A stretch of DNA of 64,000 bases from assembly GCA_018826895.1 (NCBI GenBank), contig JAHJYA010000029.1, positions 1 through 64,000 on the forward strand, in the 5' to 3' direction. The notes beneath the pieces are model-generated. The model saw nothing but the letters and a program-made list of their open reading frames with translations. It did not search any database and was not told the DNA's origin. This document shows positions 60,911 to 64,000 of the stretch, piece by piece (position 1 is the first letter of the stretch; the number at the start of each line of letters is the position of its first letter). The position numbers and the translations under genes are program-made. The DNA is from Gammaproteobacteria bacterium (GTDB lineage Bacteria > Pseudomonadota > Gammaproteobacteria > Pseudomonadales > Pseudomonadaceae).

Positions 60911-61054
60911 GGCTCTGTCCCAATAGACTATTGCATATCTGTAGGAGCGAATTTATTCGCGAAATTCGCGGCACAATCGCGAATAAAGGCTAGGCGCCCC
61001 CTTCGCTCCTACAAAAGCCGATTTGAGGTTGCAACACGGTTTTGGGACATAGCC
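60911..61054. mobile_element. MITE-like element with 8-bp target duplication
   Basis: Inverted ends GGCTCTGTCCCAA (60911-60923) and its complement TTGGGACATAGCC (61042-61054) match at 12 of 13 positions. The direct repeat AAACAAAA flanks it (60903-60910 and 61055-61062), an 8-bp target duplication. The 144-bp body has no coding capacity and contains a REP element at 60941-61012. The parent insertion sequence is not in the window. Confidence 0.65.
60941..61012. repeat. REP element inside the MITE-like unit
   Basis: GTAGGAGCGAATTTATTCGC at the left and GGCTAGGCGCCCCCTTCGCT plus CCTAC at the right; the middle TTCGCGGCACAATCGCGAA matches the element at 34016. Confidence 0.88.
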
Positions 61055-61165
61055 AAACAAAAGGCTCTGGCTGAGTTGATTGTTGAGCCTACAGGGGGTC
61101 GCAGTTGCATCGTCAGCGTGCAGCGCCAGGCTCAGAGCCAGGCGCTCCAGGTCGTAGGGTGCGCT

Positions 61166-62626
61166 TTAGCGCTCGGCCAGCACCTGCACAATGCGCGGCC
61201 GCAGTAACTCGCCTAAAACAGCCAGAGCGCCAATCGCCCCGGCGATCCAGTACCAGCGCTGTACCGGGTCAAACCCCAGCCAGCCGAGGGCATGCAGAAA
61301 CACCATGAGGATCAGCACCGGGCTGACATAGCGCACCATAAACAACCACAGCGCGTAACCCAGCGGCGGCAGGCCCAGTTCGTCACGCATAATCTCGCTG
61401 CGCAGCGCGTAGCCAGCCAGCAGCACCATGAAGATCCCACCCAGCGGCATCATCCAGCGAGAGGTGAGGAAATCCAGCCAGTCGAAGACGTTCTTGCCCA
61501 GAGGCGTCCAGCCGGCCAGCAGGTTGAACGAGAGCATCGCCAGCAGGCTGATCAGCAGCAACACCACACCCGATGCAGCGGCGGCTTTCAGCCGGCTGAT
61601 ACCGTGCTTCTCGTTGAGGTAAGCGACGCTCGCCTCAACCATGGAGATGGCCGACGACAGCGCTGCCACCGAGACCATGGCGAAAAACAGCACACCGAAG
61701 ACAGTGCCGAACGGCATTTGCTGGAACGCCAGGGGCAGGCTCATGAAGATCAGCCCCGGCCCGGCACTGGGGCTCATGCCGTTGGCGAAGATGATCGGAA
61801 AGATCGCCAGGCCAGCCAGCAGCGCCACGCAGGTGTCGCAGAGCACCACCATAAAGGTGGTCCGGGTGATCGACTGATCATCAGGGATATAGGAGCCGTA
61901 AGTAAGAATGGCGCCCGAGGCCAGGCTCAGGGTGAAGAAGGCATGGCCAAGCGCGGCCAGCAGCGCCTCGCCGGTGATTTTTGAGGCGTCGAAATGGAAC
62001 AGGAAATCAAAGCCGGCGGCGAAGCTGCCGCTGCTGTAGGCGTAGCCGACCAGGGCCAGCAGCATGACGGCCAAGCCGGGCATCATCCAGCGCAGGGAAC
62101 GCTCCACACCGGCCTGCACGCCTTTGCCGACGATGCACAGGGTCAGCAGCGCCACCAGCACACTCCAGCCGCCCAGTTGCCAGGGGTTGGCGTTGTGCGC
62201 CTCGAACACCCCGCCCAATGCCTCGACACTGCTGGCAGCCAGGGAACCGTCGAGCATCTTCCAGGTGTAGGCAAAGGCCCAGCCCGCCACGACCACGTAA
62301 AAGCACAGGATCATGAAACCGGCCAGCATGGCCATGCCGCCAACGGCCTTCCACAGCGGATTGCCGCCGTTCTCGCGCACCACTCGGCCAATGGCGTCGA
62401 TGGGACTGCCCCGGCCACGTCGGCCGATGGCGATCTCGGTCATCATCACCGGGATGCCGATAGCCAGGATGCAGGCCAGGTACATCAGCACGAAGGCGCC
62501 GCCGCCGTATTCGCCGGTGATGTAAGGAAACTTCCAGATATTGCCCAGGCCGACGGCCGAGCCGGTTGCAGCAAGGAGAAAACCCCAGCGCGAGCGCCAG
62601 AGATTTTTGGGTGTTTCACGGGGCAT
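61166..62626 (-). CDS. Sodium-dependent NSS-family transporter
   Basis: A 486-residue neurotransmitter-sodium-symporter-family protein with about eleven to twelve helices. Helix 1 shows the family Na+/substrate site (FLLAATGSAVGLGNIWKFP), with conserved GGGAF and GSYI segments. Its position next to hpd suggests aromatic amino acid uptake, but this is inference. The ATG at 62626 has GCAGGTGA upstream. A structured leader precedes it. Confidence 0.88.
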   Translation of the reverse strand: MPRETPKNLWRSRWGFLLAATGSAVGLGNIWKFPYITGEYGGGAFVLMYLACILAIGIPVMMTEIAIGRRGRGSPIDAIGRVVRENGGNPLWKAVGGMAMLAGFMILCFYVVVAGWAFAYTWKMLDGSLAASSVEALGGVFEAHNANPWQLGGWSVLVALLTLCIVGKGVQAGVERSLRWMMPGLAVMLLALVGYAYSSGSFAAGFDFLFHFDASKITGEALLAALGHAFFTLSLASGAILTYGSYIPDDQSITRTTFMVVLCDTCVALLAGLAIFPIIFANGMSPSAGPGLIFMSLPLAFQQMPFGTVFGVLFFAMVSVAALSSAISMVEASVAYLNEKHGISRLKAAAASGVVLLLISLLAMLSFNLLAGWTPLGKNVFDWLDFLTSRWMMPLGGIFMVLLAGYALRSEIMRDELGLPPLGYALWLFMVRYVSPVLILMVFLHALGWLGFDPVQRWYWIAGAIGALAVLGELLRPRIVQVLAER

Positions 62627-62832
62627 GCGTCACCTGCTTGTTTTTATCTGTGACGGGATCGAACCCGCGGCGCTTATGGCGCTGCGGAGTGCACGGCTTT
62701 TATGAAGCCAGGTTCACTGGGCGTCGGGCGGCACCTCCAGCGCAGCCCGTTCGCCAGGACTGCGGGGATTCTCCGCGCGCCGCCACAGCGAGGATACGCA
62801 GCAGGGTCACAGTTAAAACGGCGCGCATTATA
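62627..62832 (-). promoter_or_regulatory. Promoter and structured GC-rich leader of the NSS gene
   Basis: A TATAAT -10 (minus strand, 62827-62832) with a GC-rich discriminator (GCGCGCC) lies about 200 bp before the transporter start. The -35 is weak. The leader holds several hairpins: GCGG-AGAATC-CCGC, CCAG-TGAAC-CTGG, GGCTT-CATAA-AAGCC and GCGC-CATAA-GCGC. A tRNA-like GGGTTCGATCCCG (62653-62666) pairs only partly. No known riboswitch class was recognised. Confidence 0.5.
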
Positions 62833-62915
62833 CAGCGGCGGGCCGAGGCAGGCTTGCAGATCAAGCACTTGAGGCTCTGGCAGGGGAATCGGCAAAACCT
62901 GCGTCGGGTGGCGAA

Positions 62916-63998
62916 TCACGCCTTGGCGATCACGCCACGGCGCACCTGGTCTTCTTCGATGGACTCGAACAGCGCCTTGAAATTGCCCTCGCCAAAGCCC
63001 TGATTGCCCTTGCGCTGGATGATCTCGAAGAAGATCGGACCAATCACCGTGTGGGTGAAAATCTGCAGGAGGATGCCGTCATCGCTGGGCGCGCCATCAA
63101 TCAGGATGCTCAGCTCGCGCAGCACCTCGGTTGGCTCGCCATGCCCGGCGACACGGCTGTCGACCTTGTCGTAGTAGGTGTCAGGGGTTGCCATAAACAC
63201 CACGCCATTGGCCCGCAGCTGGCGCACGGTGGCGTAGATATCGTCGCTGCTCAGGGCGATGTGCTGGATACCTTCACCATGGTAGTCACGGATAAACTCC
63301 TCGATCTGCGACTTGTCGTCGGCCGACTCGTTGATCGGGATGCGAATCTTACCGCAGGGCGCGGTCATCGCCCGCGACAGCAGGCCGGTGAGTTTGCCTT
63401 CGATATCGAAGTAGCGGATCTCGCGAAAGCCCGCGATGCGCTCGTAGAAGCCTGACCAGACGTCCATCTGCCCACGGTTGACGTTATGGGTCAGGTGATC
63501 GATCTCGCACAGGCCCAGTGCATTGTCCTGGGGGCTGCGCCCTTCGATGTAGTCGAAATCGACGTCGTAGATGCTCTTGTCGCCATAGCGGTCGACCAGG
63601 TACAGCAAGGAGCCGCCGATGCCCTCGACACAGGGAATATTCAACTCGCCGAAGTTGGCGTGGCTGCCTACCAGCGTGGCGCCTTGGGCCTCTACATAGG
63701 CTGCGGCCTGGGCGGCATTCTGCACGCGAAAGGCCATGGCGCAGGCACTTGGGCCATGCTTCAGACCGAACTCGCGCACATGCCCCGTGGGGCTGCCGTT
63801 GAGCACGAAGTTGATGCCATTCTGCTGGAACAGCCAGACATCCTTGGAGCGGTGTTTGGCGGTTTCGGTGAAGCCCATGGCGCGGAACAGCTCACGCAGT
63901 TGCTGAATGCCTTCGGGCGTCGGTGCGGTGTACTCGACGAACTCGAAACCGTTGGTGCCGATGGGGTTGTGCTGCTCGATCCTGTTCACGGCGTTCAT
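62916..63998 (-). CDS. hpd: 4-hydroxyphenylpyruvate dioxygenase
   Basis: A 360-residue Fe(II) dioxygenase that converts 4-hydroxyphenylpyruvate to homogentisate. The metal triad is His168 (IDHLTHN), His246 (IQHIALS) and Glu325 (FFEIIQR). Full length; the start ATG at 63998 is two bases from the window edge. It continues the phenylalanine-tyrosine catabolism begun by phhAB in this window. Confidence 0.96.
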   Translation of the reverse strand: MNAVNRIEQHNPIGTNGFEFVEYTAPTPEGIQQLRELFRAMGFTETAKHRSKDVWLFQQNGINFVLNGSPTGHVREFGLKHGPSACAMAFRVQNAAQAAAYVEAQGATLVGSHANFGELNIPCVEGIGGSLLYLVDRYGDKSIYDVDFDYIEGRSPQDNALGLCEIDHLTHNVNRGQMDVWSGFYERIAGFREIRYFDIEGKLTGLLSRAMTAPCGKIRIPINESADDKSQIEEFIRDYHGEGIQHIALSSDDIYATVRQLRANGVVFMATPDTYYDKVDSRVAGHGEPTEVLRELSILIDGAPSDDGILLQIFTHTVIGPIFFEIIQRKGNQGFGEGNFKALFESIEEDQVRRGVIAKA

Positions 63999-64000
63999 GG

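Noticed and set aside
62653..62666. tRNA gene suggested by GGGTTCGATCC
   Set aside because: The T-stem does not close properly with a 7-base loop and no anticodon or acceptor stem can be built around it.

Overview
The window is GC-rich chromosomal DNA from a Pseudomonas species. The gene content (phhR/phhAB, hpd, the contiguous hexR-zwf-pgl-eda / glucose uptake / edd-gapA cluster, cysI-DUF934, ccoG, many MCPs) and the dispersed Pseudomonas-type REP palindromes all point to this genus. A LamB-type porin at the glucose locus, a fused glucosylglycerol enzyme and integron attC sites resemble the oleovorans/mendocina/stutzeri-like part of the genus; species is not resolved by eye.

Layout. 0-5 kb: a DUF2157/DUF4824 membrane pair, a decayed DUF799 lipoprotein remnant, a cytidine-deaminase-fold protein and the aromatic amino acid regulator PhhR. 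5-11.2 kb: a four-gene overlapping operon encoding a RhlA/PhaG-like enzyme, two lipoprotein membrane-fusion proteins and an RND pump of TriABC layout, lying between phhR and its target phhA. 12.1-13.5 kb: phhAB preceded by two TyrR/PhhR-type boxes. 13.6-18.8 kb: a DUF2254 membrane protein, an MFS transporter and a bifunctional glucosylglycerol synthase/phosphatase (ggpPS). 19-22.1 kb: a PAS histidine kinase, a two-domain KaiC-like ATPase and a lone receiver. 22.6-39.4 kb: the Entner-Doudoroff/glucose regulon (eda, pgl, zwf, hexR, LamB-type porin, gtsABCD, gltS-gltR, glk, edd, gapA, mgsA) with three visible HexR operators. 39.4-48.1 kb: MerR/CDF efflux pair with a textbook MerR promoter, LysR, arfB, an MCP, lrgAB, cysI-DUF934 and a FrnE-like DsbA protein.

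48.3-52.2 kb is the accessory highlight: an AT-rich array of five small ORFs separated by integron attC sites. For three cassettes the R' heptamer at the start is a perfect complement of the R'' heptamer at the end, the internal signature of integrated gene cassettes. No integrase gene is in the window, so the array is a CALIN-type (attC cluster lacking integrase) segment. A gene next to it carries an in-frame amber codon.

52.6-64 kb returns to core genes: ccoG, a MocR-type regulator, a YdjM-type membrane protein, two MCPs around a nested palindromic repeat, a MITE-like element with 8-bp target duplication, an NSS-family transporter with a structured leader, and hpd. The phh and hpd genes together supply phenylalanine to tyrosine to homogentisate catabolism; the hex cluster supplies periplasmic glucose uptake and the ED pathway under HexR and GltRS.
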